NCBI GenBank assembly: GCA_035527835.1
Contig: DATKZS010000116.1
Coordinates: forward strand, 28,735 to 92,734
Length of the DNA: 64,000 nt
Direction of reading: 5' to 3'
Source: DATKZS01 sp035527835 [NCBI: bacterium]
GTDB lineage: Bacteria > RBG-13-61-14
Below the pieces are notes generated by a model. The model did not search any database and was not told the origin of the DNA. It was given only the letters and a program-made list of their open reading frames with translations. The translations under genes were made by a program, and so were the position numbers. Of the stretch, positions 29,494 to 37,408 are shown piece by piece; the stretch's first letter is position 1, and each line of letters opens with the position of its first letter.

Positions 29494-30539
29494 TGCCCCG
29501 CCTCCGCCCGGTCCAATGCCAGGTCCCGCGCCCGTTCCACCAGAGAGCGGGCGAGCGCCGGGTCTCCCTTGACCTCCGGCCCCGTGAACAGGCGGAAGCC
29601 CCGGCCGTGCCGCGCCATCCGCTTTAAAGCCTCCAGATGCGCGGCCGCGGTCGCCGGGTTGAACATCACCGATAGACTTTGCGGCAATAGAATGTTTAAT
29701 GCCTGGGACATGGACAGCGGTTCCATACCCGAGTCTCGATCCCGGATACAAGGAAACAATATTACACGCGGATTCAAGAGCCCGTCAAGCCGCATCCCGG
29801 GAAAGCACCGGTCCGGAGGCAGGAGCTTCCGGCCGCGCCGCGCACCGAAATCGGGAAGGTCCCGGTACTCCCGTAAACGCTCGTGGTCCTCGACCAGGTC
29901 GGAGGGCAGATGGAAATCCCGCGCGAACCCCAGAGCCTCAACGTCCCGATCCCCGCGAAGACGCAGGAAGATCGTGTCGTCGGACAGGAACTTGAAGCCC
30001 GACTGGATCAGCGCCAGCGTCAAACTGGTCTTGCCCGAACCCGCGTTCCCGCTGAGCACGTAGCCCGTCCCGTCCGGACCCGCGAGCGCCGAGGCGTGCA
30101 GATAGTACAGCCCGTGCCACCGGAGCGCCTCGAATAACGTGAGCGTGAAGAGCATGGCCACGAAGGAGTTGAGACCGTAGTCCTTGACCGTCGCCGGGCT
30201 CAGGTTGCCGCGCACCGCGCGGCCCCCCGGCTCCACCGTGAGCGTCGAGAAATAGTCCGTGAAATACATCCGGCCCGAGAGGTAATAACACCGGATGGAA
30301 TCGTAAAGCAGCACCCGCTTGGCGTGAAGCGGGACCGGATACATAACGTCGCCGGAAACGATCTCGATGGCAATCCCGGCCCCGCCGCCGGGCAGGACCG
30401 GCGCCGCATAGACCTTGAGATGGTCCCGGATCCGCTCCCGCGCCTCCCCGTGATCGCAATTCAGGGCCACCGGGACCCCGTGGACCAAAAAAAACAGCCG
30501 GTCCTCGGCCTCCCGCGCTATCGCCGATCCCCTCGCCAT
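29490..30539 (-). CDS. HPr-kinase-like P-loop protein
   Basis: Product of 349 residues. The P-loop GNAGSGKTS (164-172) is preceded by YYLHASAL with H148 and followed by LSDDTIFL (D187, D188), the arrangement seen in HPr kinase/phosphorylase-like proteins. The N-terminal 140 residues do not match standard HPrK. Related kinases occur in ribosomal-peptide and exosortase gene clusters, where some phosphorylate the peptide itself. It is the first gene of a five-gene operon, with a promoter at 30553-30581. The specific substrate is unknown. Confidence 0.78.
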   Translation of the reverse strand: MARGSAIAREAEDRLFFLVHGVPVALNCDHGEARERIRDHLKVYAAPVLPGGGAGIAIEIVSGDVMYPVPLHAKRVLLYDSIRCYYLSGRMYFTDYFSTLTVEPGGRAVRGNLSPATVKDYGLNSFVAMLFTLTLFEALRWHGLYYLHASALAGPDGTGYVLSGNAGSGKTSLTLALIQSGFKFLSDDTIFLRLRGDRDVEALGFARDFHLPSDLVEDHERLREYRDLPDFGARRGRKLLPPDRCFPGMRLDGLLNPRVILFPCIRDRDSGMEPLSMSQALNILLPQSLSVMFNPATAAAHLEALKRMARHGRGFRLFTGPEVKGDPALARSLVERARDLALDRAEAGQ

Positions 30540-30552
30540 ACCCTTAATGCTG

Positions 30553-30581
30553 ATTCTAGTTAATGGGCAGGGAAATGTAAA
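30553..30581 (-). promoter_or_regulatory. Promoter of the HprK-like/radical SAM operon
   Basis: Read on the minus strand: TTTACA (30581-30576), a 17-nt spacer, and TAGAAT (30558-30553). The start codon at 30539 is 13 nt past the -10 box, with AAGGG in the very short leader. Confidence 0.55.
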
Positions 30582-30639
30582 GCGGGCGGGGAGAGCATTC
30601 TTGATTCATCTTGGCGGCCTTGGCGGCTGGGCGTTCCTC

Positions 30640-31392
30640 TTATGCCTCACGCGCCCTCGCCAGCTCCACGAGCCGGCCCGGAAAGTCCGAGATGATGCCG
30701 TCAACCTTCAGCTCGAGCAGCCGCTTGATCTCCTCCGGCTCGTTCACGCCCCACGGGATCACCTTGATCCCGCGCTTTTGCTGCCGCCGCATGTATTCCC
30801 CGTCCACCTGCCCCGGCTGCGGGTGCTTCGAGTACGGCTTCAATAAAGGAGCGAACCACACCCGCCGAAGCTCCCGGATCCGGTCCGCGATGTAGTTCGA
30901 GCCCGTCCTCACCCCCGGCTCCAGAATCTTCACCCGCCGCAGCATCAACGGATTAAAACTCGAAATGATCACCCGGTCCAGCAAACCCCGCTCCCGGACC
31001 AGCTTCAGCACCACCTCCTCGATCCCCTCGTTCAAAGGGTTCAGACCCTTGATCTCGATGTCCAGGATCATCTGGCCGCCGAAGCGATCGAGGACCTCGG
31101 CCAGCACGGGGATGCGCTCGCCCGCGAACCGCGCGTGAAAGTGGCTGCCCGCGTCCAGCCGCGAGAGCTCCGCGAAGTTCATGGACTGGATGGCGCCGTG
31201 CCCGCCCGCGATCCGGTGCAGCGTCAGGTCATGCGCGCACACCGGGATGCGGTCGCGCGTGAGCAGAACGTCAATCTCGAAGCCGTGCGCGCCGCTCTCC
31301 CGGGCCTTCTCGAACGCCGGCCAGGTGTTCTCCGGCGCTTCCCCGGCCGCCCCGCGATGGCCGAGGAGCAAGGGACAAGGAAAATCGCTCAT
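30640..31392 (-). CDS. Glycerophosphodiester phosphodiesterase
   Basis: Product of 250 residues with the GDPD signature: GHRGAAGEAPENT near the N-terminus, FEIDV with metal-binding acids, and the catalytic HD of CAHDLTL. It hydrolyses glycerophosphodiesters to glycerol-3-phosphate and an alcohol; no signal peptide is seen, so it is probably cytoplasmic (UgpQ-like). The ATG overlaps the upstream RidA stop by 3 nt, so the two are co-translated. Confidence 0.93.
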   Translation of the reverse strand: MSDFPCPLLLGHRGAAGEAPENTWPAFEKARESGAHGFEIDVLLTRDRIPVCAHDLTLHRIAGGHGAIQSMNFAELSRLDAGSHFHARFAGERIPVLAEVLDRFGGQMILDIEIKGLNPLNEGIEEVVLKLVRERGLLDRVIISSFNPLMLRRVKILEPGVRTGSNYIADRIRELRRVWFAPLLKPYSKHPQPGQVDGEYMRRQQKRGIKVIPWGVNEPEEIKRLLELKVDGIISDFPGRLVELARAREA

Positions 31393-31871
31393 GGCGCCGG
31401 CTTGACCTCCGGACCGATCTCGGCGATGATCTCGATCCCCACGCTCGCCCGGCCCGGAAGCTCCGCCACCCCCACCGCCATCCGAGCGTGCCGGCCCGCG
31501 TCCCCGAAAATCTCCACCATTACCTCCGAGGCCCCGTTCACCACCTGCGGCTGGCCCGTGAAACCAGGGCTCGACGCCACGCTCCCCGTAAGCTTCACGA
31601 TCCTTTTCACCCGGTCCAGGTCACCCACCGCGGCCTTCAGAACCGCCACCGCGTTCAGCGCCGCCAGCCGGGCCGCCTCCCGCGCCCGCTCCACCGAAAC
31701 CTCCGAGTCAACCTTGCCCGCATAACGCATCTCGTCGCCAAAGCGCGGAAGCTGGCCCGAAACGAACACCAGCGGCCCCGCCGTCACCGCCGCCACGTAC
31801 GCCCCCATCGGCGCCGGCGCCGGTGGCAGCTCGATCCCCCGCGCCTTGATCCGGTCCTCAACCTCTCCCAT
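31389..31871 (-). CDS. RidA/YjgF-family protein
   Basis: Product of 160 residues with family features including FVSGQLP and the central LAALNAVAVL helix. RidA proteins deaminate reactive enamine or imine intermediates, but the conserved Arg near residue 105 of canonical RidA is not at an obvious position here, so it may belong to one of the other Rid subgroups. The ATG at 31871 has AAGGAGG, and an in-frame extension of 25 residues was rejected. It forms a two-gene operon with the GDPD gene. Confidence 0.8.
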   Translation of the reverse strand: MGEVEDRIKARGIELPPAPAPMGAYVAAVTAGPLVFVSGQLPRFGDEMRYAGKVDSEVSVERAREAARLAALNAVAVLKAAVGDLDRVKRIVKLTGSVASSPGFTGQPQVVNGASEVMVEIFGDAGRHARMAVGVAELPGRASVGIEIIAEIGPEVKPAP

Positions 31872-32039
31872 GGCTTGCCTCCTTATCCTTCTTCCGGCCG
31901 CCGCCGGCCCGCCTTGAATTATATCTTGACTTTGGCCCGCCGCCAAAAATTCACCGCCAAAAATATTTCCCCGAAGGGGGACCAGATGATCCTTTCCTCA
32001 TCCGGCGAGCCGACGCCCGGAGATCGTGAAAATTTTTCG

Positions 32040-32121
32040 AGACGGGATTAACAGGATTTACAGGATGAAAAGAAACAAAAGGCGTATTCCGAAAATCCTG
32101 TAAATCCTGTTAATCCCGTCT
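32040..32121. repeat. Perfect 27-bp inverted repeat of ACAGGATT words
   Basis: Arms 32040-32066 and 32095-32121 match exactly in inverse; the word is AACAGGATTTACAGGAT. A 28-nt loop lies between them. It is the most perfect member of the dyad class and could fold as a long hairpin in either strand. Confidence 0.9.
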
Positions 32122-32278
32122 CCGAATTCTCTGAAAAAAACTGAAGTTCTGACCCAGCAGTCACCTGCGGCTGCTCACATTCCCGCCATTTGCGGAGTTC
32201 CGAAAACTTGAAGCGAAAAGGACAGAAGGCTCCGTGCATTTTAAAGTGGATGATACTTGCAGCATGAACCGCTAAGAG

Positions 32279-32505
32279 TTTTACACGGATGGAACGGATT
32301 TGAACGGATTTCACGGATCGGACCAGGAGATCAGTGCGATCCGTATCCCATCCGTCGGCGTCAAGTTGAATCGCGCCCCTTCAAGTCATCGAGATCAGTG
32401 CTCTTTTCCCAGGCTTACGGATGGAAACTGATCTCACGGATTGGGAAGTTTCCCGCCATTCTCTGATCCGTGACATCCGTCGCATCCGTGTTCATCCGTG
32501 TAAAT
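32279..32505. repeat. ACGGAT-word dyad array
   Basis: Left arm (32279-32321) repeats ACGGAT/AACGGATT; right arm (32465-32505) has ATCCGT words in the inverse sense ending in the same TTTACACGGAT. Two looser inverted segments lie between them. Confidence 0.75.
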
Positions 32506-32887
32506 TCTTAAACCCCGCCCGAGGATGATCCACTCTCGAGGGCACAGAACCGGACAGAAAAACAAATCCAGCTTCGCGAGTTCGCCCCGCCGGTTACTGC
32601 CGAAATGATTTTTATTTCAATCAGGCCATCGGAGCGTATAAAATTTATTAGCGATAACAGCTACTTGCCTTGCAACCAATGTCTTTTAGATTTTTTTTCT
32701 TGAAGAATTTTTCAAAATATGGTATTTTGCAAAATTGAGAAAGGACAAAAGGGTAGGAGAGTTCCAACACCAAGCACTTCAGGCCAGGCAGTCCCGAGAT
32801 CAGCAACCGGTAAAACCTGTTCCAAAGCGCCGCGGCCTTTGGCAAGGCCCCGATATGCGATTATTCCGTGCCATGGGATGGACCGAT

Positions 32888-33061
32888 ATGAATGAGAAAA
32901 ATCTGGGGGTTGATGAAAAGGGCCTGCGCGACGAGCGCTGCGAATGCGGCAATCTGCTGTGCAAGGTCTCGGCCGAGGCCATCGAAATCAAGTGCCGCCG
33001 CTGCAAAAGGATCCACGTCATCGCGCTGGAACGCCTCGGCCGCGCTCCCAGGCGCGATTAA
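32888..33061 (+). CDS. Com-like small zinc-finger protein
   Basis: Product of 57 residues. CECGNLLCK and, about 12 residues on, IKCRRCKRIHVI form a four-cysteine zinc-ribbon pattern like that of phage Mu Com, which activates translation of the mom gene by binding its mRNA. ATG 32888 has a weak GGGATGG upstream; an ATG 15 nt earlier is also possible. No mom gene or other prophage gene is nearby, so it stands as an orphan that may be a relict or may serve another RNA. Confidence 0.6.
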   Translation: MNEKNLGVDEKGLRDERCECGNLLCKVSAEAIEIKCRRCKRIHVIALERLGRAPRRD

Positions 33062-33231
33062 TCCCCCGCCGTCCCCGTGCGCGGGAGGCAGCCTTCGGCC
33101 GGCGACTCTTGATGCTCGAGTGTGGCCGGGTCGCCCGTGGGAGCCGGCCTCCCACATTATTTTCCTTTCAGCATGCGCCGCCGCCAAGATTGACAAGGAT
33201 GAGCAGCCGGCCCCGCGACTGTTGACAAAGG

Positions 33232-33255
33232 GGAGCGGGCGCCCCCGCCCGCTCC
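33232..33255. terminator. Strong GC hairpin after the Com-like gene
   Basis: GGAGCGGGCG (33232-33241) pairs with CGCCCGCTCC (33246-33255) over a 4-nt loop, followed by TTTCC. It separates the small gene from the phosphoesterase gene. Nothing else is seen in 33062-33327 except a TTGACA/TATAAT pair whose 20-nt spacing is too long to trust. Confidence 0.55.
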
Positions 33256-33327
33256 TTTCCGGGATTGACAATTCTTCCGCGATGTTCTTTTATAATACCC
33301 AGCTTCCCTTCAGGTGGATCTGGCCGC

Positions 33328-34572
33328 ATGGTTTCCAAATTATTATTGAGCGCGTTCCTGGTCACGGCCGCGCCCTCGCTGAGCGAGGTGAATCCGGTGA
33401 CGGTCACGGACACGGGCTTCGCCCTTACCTGGACCACCGCCTGGCCCGTGGCCGGCGCCGTGAGTTACGGGACCGATCCGCGCTCGCTCGCCATGACCGC
33501 CTCCGCAACCGGTCCGCGCACCCGCTTCCACTATCTTTCCGTTACCGGCCTGGCTCCCGGCGTCACGTATTATTACCGCATCCGGATGGGTGATGAGCAG
33601 TGGCCCCGGCCTTATCTCCCGCCGCGCTCCGTCACCACCCTTTGCCCGCCGCCCGGACGGGAGCTCTTCACCTTCGCCGTGATGAACGACCTCCACGCGG
33701 GCGAGGACATCGCCGGCGTCTTCTTCCTGCCCGTGCCCGGGATCCCGCCGCTCACCCCGGGCTTCACCTGGAAAAATCCCGTGGACAATTACTGGTCGTT
33801 CACCCTGCGCTCCAGCATCAGCGCCATCAACCGCGCCCAGGCCGACCTGTGCGTGATCAACGGCGACCTGACCTCGTGGTTCACCCCGGACGAATTCCGG
33901 ATTGCCAAGTCCTACCTCGACCGCCTCGACATGCCCTATTACGTCACCCGCGGCAACCACGACCGGGTGGGAGATTATCCGGCGGACTATTTCCTCGAGA
34001 CCTTCGGACTTGAGTCCTCATGGTACAGCGTTGACCACAAGGGCTTCCACTTCATTTTCCTCGACGACAACCGCCTGGCCGACGGCTGGATGGAGGTCCC
34101 GGAACAAGAGTTGGGCTGGCTCGAAGCCGACCTGGCCGCGAGCCGCGATGCGCCCACCTTCATTTTCGAGCACCATACGGTGGGGGCTTTCTGGGCGGAC
34201 GTGGACAAAAAAGCCCGCGCCCGCCTGCTCCGCATCTTCGCGAAGAACCCGCAGGTCGTCGGCGTGTTCAACGGCCACAGCCACCGGGCCAAGTTCACCA
34301 CCGTGCCCGGGGTCACCGGCGGCCTGCCCTATATCGAGGTCCCCTCGGTCAAGGAGTACCCGGTGGGCTATGGCCTGGTCAGGGTTTACGAGGGCGGCTT
34401 CATGTATAATTTCTTCATGGCCGACTGCCCCGACTGCCTGGAATGGAACCACATCACCCGCGGCGAGGATCTGGGAATGGCGCCCCGTCTTCTGAATCGC
34501 AAGCTCACCGACCGGAACATGGTATACGTCTTCCCGGCCACGGCGACCCGAGGAGCAGATGATGAAAATTAA
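33328..34572 (+). CDS. Exported metallophosphoesterase with N-terminal Fn3-like domain
   Basis: Product of 414 residues. A signal peptide (residues 1-18) is followed by an Fn3/PAP-N-like domain (DTGFALTWTT... YYYRIRMG), then a calcineurin-like phosphoesterase with NDLHAG, NGDLTSW, RGNHDR, EHHTVGAF and GHSHRAK. This layout recalls secreted purple acid phosphatase-like enzymes; the first motif lacks the usual D-x-H order (NDLH), so metal ligation may differ. The ATG at 33328 is preferred because it gives a proper signal peptide. The 3' end overlaps the next gene by 14 nt. Confidence 0.82.
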   Translation: MVSKLLLSAFLVTAAPSLSEVNPVTVTDTGFALTWTTAWPVAGAVSYGTDPRSLAMTASATGPRTRFHYLSVTGLAPGVTYYYRIRMGDEQWPRPYLPPRSVTTLCPPPGRELFTFAVMNDLHAGEDIAGVFFLPVPGIPPLTPGFTWKNPVDNYWSFTLRSSISAINRAQADLCVINGDLTSWFTPDEFRIAKSYLDRLDMPYYVTRGNHDRVGDYPADYFLETFGLESSWYSVDHKGFHFIFLDDNRLADGWMEVPEQELGWLEADLAASRDAPTFIFEHHTVGAFWADVDKKARARLLRIFAKNPQVVGVFNGHSHRAKFTTVPGVTGGLPYIEVPSVKEYPVGYGLVRVYEGGFMYNFFMADCPDCLEWNHITRGEDLGMAPRLLNRKLTDRNMVYVFPATATRGADDEN

Positions 34573-35200
34573 CCAGAAAAGGCAGCGGCCCGGCCCCAGA
34601 GCCGGCTTTGACCCCGGCGCCCCTGCCCCGAATGCCCCGGCCGGGCCCCCGCCCGGCGACTATTTCCCGCCACCCGCTGACCCGTACGGCCAATTTTACC
34701 AGCAAGGGCCCCTGGGCCAGGCCCCCGGCAAGGGACCCTCCACCGCAAAGATCATGATCTTCACCGGATGCGGATGCCTCACCTTGATCGGCGTCGCCGT
34801 GGCGGCCCTGTTCATCTGGGCCATGACCCTGCCCGACTACGGCGCCATCCACGGCGACAAGCTCACCCCCGAGATCACCGAGTACCTCTACTCGCACGAC
34901 CTGCTGGCCGCGGACGAGAACGTCATCTACTTTTACGACAACACCCTCTACCTCACCAACGAGGACCTGTGCTTCTTCACCGACCGGAAGATCGTCTCTT
35001 ACCTGGAAGGAGAACGAAACGACCAGGTCCCATGGGAGGACGTGGAGGACATCGAGAGCGGAGAGGCCTTCCTGGCCTTTACCATCACCGTCAAGGCCGA
35101 GGACCACCGCTTCCTCAAGTGCGAGATAAAGACCGATGACAACGAAGACCTCTTTTACAAGGCCCTGCTCGACACCTGGGAGGAGAAGAAAGCCGAGTAA
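34559..35200 (+). CDS. Unknown single-span membrane protein with Pro-rich N-terminus
   Basis: Product of 213 residues that I cannot assign to a family. Residues 1-60 are Pro/Gly/Gln-rich and disordered-looking, a single hydrophobic span with a CGC tripeptide lies at about 65-90, and the C-terminal 120 residues have alternating hydrophobic and acidic stretches that could form a PH-like fold. Two adjacent ATG codons (34559, 34562) follow AGGAGCAG. Overlap with the phosphoesterase gene suggests an operon. Confidence 0.7.
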   Translation: MMKINQKRQRPGPRAGFDPGAPAPNAPAGPPPGDYFPPPADPYGQFYQQGPLGQAPGKGPSTAKIMIFTGCGCLTLIGVAVAALFIWAMTLPDYGAIHGDKLTPEITEYLYSHDLLAADENVIYFYDNTLYLTNEDLCFFTDRKIVSYLEGERNDQVPWEDVEDIESGEAFLAFTITVKAEDHRFLKCEIKTDDNEDLFYKALLDTWEEKKAE

Positions 35201-35287
35201 TTGTAAGAAAGGTGTAAGGCGGGGTCAGGTCTTAACATTTAACATTCGACCTTGACTTCGCTCCCGGGGGGTTGTAAGATTCCGGGC

Positions 35288-36247
35288 ATGGCCCGGCCAT
35301 GGAGGATAGAATTCCCCGAGGCGGTCTACCACGTGACCGCCCGCGGCAACAACCGCGCCGCCGTCTTCCAGGGCGACGCCGACCGCCGCGACTTCCTCGC
35401 CCTCCTCGCCGCCGCCGGTCTCCGCTTCAACCTGAAAATCTTCGCCTTCTGCCTCATGACCAACCACTACCACCTCTTCTTCCGCACCCCCGACGCCAAC
35501 CTCACCCGCGCCATGCACTGGCTCAACGCCACCTACACCATCCGCATGAACCGCCGCCATCGCCGCTCCGGCCACGTCTTCCAGGGCCGGTACAAGGCCA
35601 TGCTCGTCAGCGACACCGCCCACTGGAGCGTGCTCTCCATCTACATCCACCTCAACCCCGTCCGCGCCGGCATCGTCACGCATCCCGCCGACTACGAGTG
35701 GTCCAGCTTCCGCGACTACGCCCGCGCCCGACCGCTCCACGACTGGCTCCGGCCCGATGACGTGATCGCAGACTACGGCGCAACCCCCGCCGCCCGCCGT
35801 AAAAGATACGCCGCCGACCTCACGGCCCGGTCCGCGGAGCGCCGCTCATACTGGAAGAATTTTCAGGCCGCGATGCAGGAGGCGGCGCGGGAAGAAATGC
35901 GGACGCTCGCCCCGCGCCATCCGCCGCGCGGCAATAAATCCGCGGTCCCCGAATTCAAATTGGCATCACCCCGGCCCGGCCTCGCCGCCGGCCTGGCCCA
36001 GGTCGCCGACGCCTTCGCAACCGACGTCCCGCAAATCCTCTCCACCCGCCGCAACGGCCCCGCCCGCCTCGCCGCATACTGGCACCTGACCCGGAACCTC
36101 GGGATCAGGCCGGGAGAGGTCGCGGCAATCTTCAACATCACCGGCGCCGCCGTCACCATGGGGGCCAAACGCTTCGAACACAATCTCCAATCCGAAAAGC
36201 CCCTCCATGACCAAACAAGGAGGCTAATGTTAAATGTTAAGACCTGA
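35288..36247 (+). CDS. REP-associated tyrosine transposase (RAYT, Y1_Tnp)
   Basis: Product of 319 residues. The HUH pair is in MTNHYHLFF (H60, H62) and the nucleophile candidate is Y119 in the SIYIHLNPVRAG segment; RGNNR and HVFQGRYKAM fit the IS200-like family. Enzymes of this group nick single-stranded REP hairpins and may spread them. MARPWRIEF is the family-typical start, so ATG 35288 was used over an upstream in-frame codon at 35252. The length exceeds compact RAYTs because a helical tail (about residues 190-310), which looks DNA-binding, is attached. Confidence 0.9.
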   Translation: MARPWRIEFPEAVYHVTARGNNRAAVFQGDADRRDFLALLAAAGLRFNLKIFAFCLMTNHYHLFFRTPDANLTRAMHWLNATYTIRMNRRHRRSGHVFQGRYKAMLVSDTAHWSVLSIYIHLNPVRAGIVTHPADYEWSSFRDYARARPLHDWLRPDDVIADYGATPAARRKRYAADLTARSAERRSYWKNFQAAMQEAAREEMRTLAPRHPPRGNKSAVPEFKLASPRPGLAAGLAQVADAFATDVPQILSTRRNGPARLAAYWHLTRNLGIRPGEVAAIFNITGAAVTMGAKRFEHNLQSEKPLHDQTRRLMLNVKT

Positions 36248-36251
36248 CCCC
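36226..36251 (-). repeat. Copy of the 26-bp RAYT-associated repeat
   Basis: This inverse copy forms the right end of the RAYT element and also faces the third copy at 37383-37408, so the orphan gene between them is bracketed by an inverted pair as well. Confidence 0.85.
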
Positions 36252-37313
36252 ATCCGCCGCCCCATCCGCCTGACCATCCGCCTGATAAAAAATATATTTA
36301 TCAATGTCGGCGGCTTTTTGCAAAGAAATGTTTGGACTATCGTTCCCGCGCTGGGCGCGTTAGGCGGGATAATCATTGTAATTGGAATGCCTTTTCTGAA
36401 CTTTGGAGGCGACAGCTTGCGGGAGAGCTCCAAAAACGCCGAATGCGGCCATGACCTTCAGGAAAGCCTTCGCGCCTTCAGTCAGCAAATGGATATGCAA
36501 TATGATATTGGAGCTGATGATTATAAAGTTATTTTTAATACGGGTGAAATTCAAAAGGAATATTATCGTGACGGAATACGCTACACTGCGTATTTTCATC
36601 TGGATAAAACTGATTCCGGGTGTTGCCTGAAATTCTACAAGCGGGGAATGAAGGAGCCCGGCGTTCAAACAACCTCTTTAGGCAACTATGGCAGCATTGC
36701 CCTGGATAAATGCCAGTGTAATGGCGGGAAGGACCAGGCTGCCGGGCCGAGCGGGGAGGGGGAAAAGGTTCAGGAGAGGATTGAGCCCAAAGAGGGGAAA
36801 AATTTTATCTGGATCGACCTCGGGAAAAAGGATCAAGCTTTGCTTCTGACTCTGGCGCCGAACAGCGGTGATGGGATCACCGAACCGGACGTTAAATCAG
36901 GCGTTGATTGCAGGAAATTACCTTTCCCCTATGACGGGTCCGGTGATAACCACATGTATTTTGGGATTGATGATGAATTTCTGCGTAGCGGCAATAATGA
37001 GGTCTGGATCGTCATGGAATATTTCGACAGCGGGACCCGGATAAACTGCCAGTATGACGGCAATGGCGCAGGGCCCGTGGACGGAGCGTTCCGGGGAGCT
37101 CATGATGGGGCCTTTCCCATGCTGGAGTTAACGAACACCAATACGTGGAAATTTCATGGATGGCACATCACGGACGGAAAATTCGCCAACCGCTGTAACG
37201 GTTTTGATTTCCGGTTCTCAACTCATGCCGGAGGCAGTATGTGGGTTAACCGGGTATGGCTTTTCCTTTATGAACCGCCGGACCCTTTCAATCCCGGCGC
37301 CATATTGCCGTAA
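36234..37313 (+). CDS. Orphan membrane-anchored protein of unknown function
   Basis: Product of up to 359 residues that I do not recognise. One hydrophobic span lies at about residues 33-58; the remainder is soluble, Gly/Asp-rich and contains several cysteines (CGHD, CCLKF, CQCN, CRKL). Base composition is clearly more AT-rich than in the neighbours, suggesting transfer. The first ATG lies in the inverted repeat, so the true start may be downstream, for example a TTG at about 36316. It sits between two inverse copies of the RAYT repeat, which could mean it travels with that element (inference). Confidence 0.55.
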   Translation: MLRPDPIRRPIRLTIRLIKNIFINVGGFLQRNVWTIVPALGALGGIIIVIGMPFLNFGGDSLRESSKNAECGHDLQESLRAFSQQMDMQYDIGADDYKVIFNTGEIQKEYYRDGIRYTAYFHLDKTDSGCCLKFYKRGMKEPGVQTTSLGNYGSIALDKCQCNGGKDQAAGPSGEGEKVQERIEPKEGKNFIWIDLGKKDQALLLTLAPNSGDGITEPDVKSGVDCRKLPFPYDGSGDNHMYFGIDDEFLRSGNNEVWIVMEYFDSGTRINCQYDGNGAGPVDGAFRGAHDGAFPMLELTNTNTWKFHGWHITDGKFANRCNGFDFRFSTHAGGSMWVNRVWLFLYEPPDPFNPGAILP

Positions 37314-37323
37314 TTCTGGAGAC

Positions 37324-37388
37324 AAACGCAGACGGGGTCAAAACGCAGACGGGGTCAAACGCAGACGGGGTCAAACGCAGACGGGGTC
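37324..37388. repeat. 16-bp tandem repeat, four copies
   Basis: AAACGCAGACGGGGTC is repeated at 37324-37339, 37341-37356, 37357-37372 and 37373-37388 with one extra A after the first. The last copy runs into the 26-bp RAYT repeat, whose first six bases (GGGGTC) are the end of the unit, so the array seems to have grown from the repeat's edge. Confidence 0.9.
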
Positions 37389-37408
37389 AGGTCTTAACAT
37401 TTAACATT
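37383..37408 (+). repeat. Third copy of the 26-bp RAYT-associated repeat
   Basis: It is identical to the left end of the RAYT element (35221-35246) and the exact inverse of 36226-36251. It occurs without its own transposase. Confidence 0.9.

Larger units (their letters stand above)
31872..32887. other. One-kilobase gene-poor interval with two dyads
   Basis: There are no convincing genes. It has a perfect 27-bp inverted repeat (32040-32066/32095-32121) and an ACGGAT-word array (32279-32505). The segment 32600-32870 is AT-rich compared with the rest and shows nothing recognisable; the small Com-like gene follows. Confidence 0.7.
35221..36251. mobile_element. RAYT-type element bounded by perfect 26-bp inverted repeats
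   Basis: Left end 35221-35246 begins GGGGTCAGGTCTTAAC; right end 36226-36251 is its exact inverse. A transposase gene of the REP-associated tyrosine type fills the inside, and its stop codon and last seven codons lie in the right repeat. No target duplication is apparent, as expected of HUH enzymes. A third copy of the repeat lies at 37383-37408. Confidence 0.85.

Noticed and set aside
25027-30640. Classical lasso-peptide cluster
   Set aside because: No asparagine-synthetase-like cyclase, PqqD-like protein or precursor peptide was found, so only the B2-like and HprK-like parts are kept as similarity.
33265-33296. TTGACA/TATAAT promoter before the phosphoesterase
   Set aside because: The spacer is 20 nt, beyond the usual 16-18, so it is not listed as a feature.
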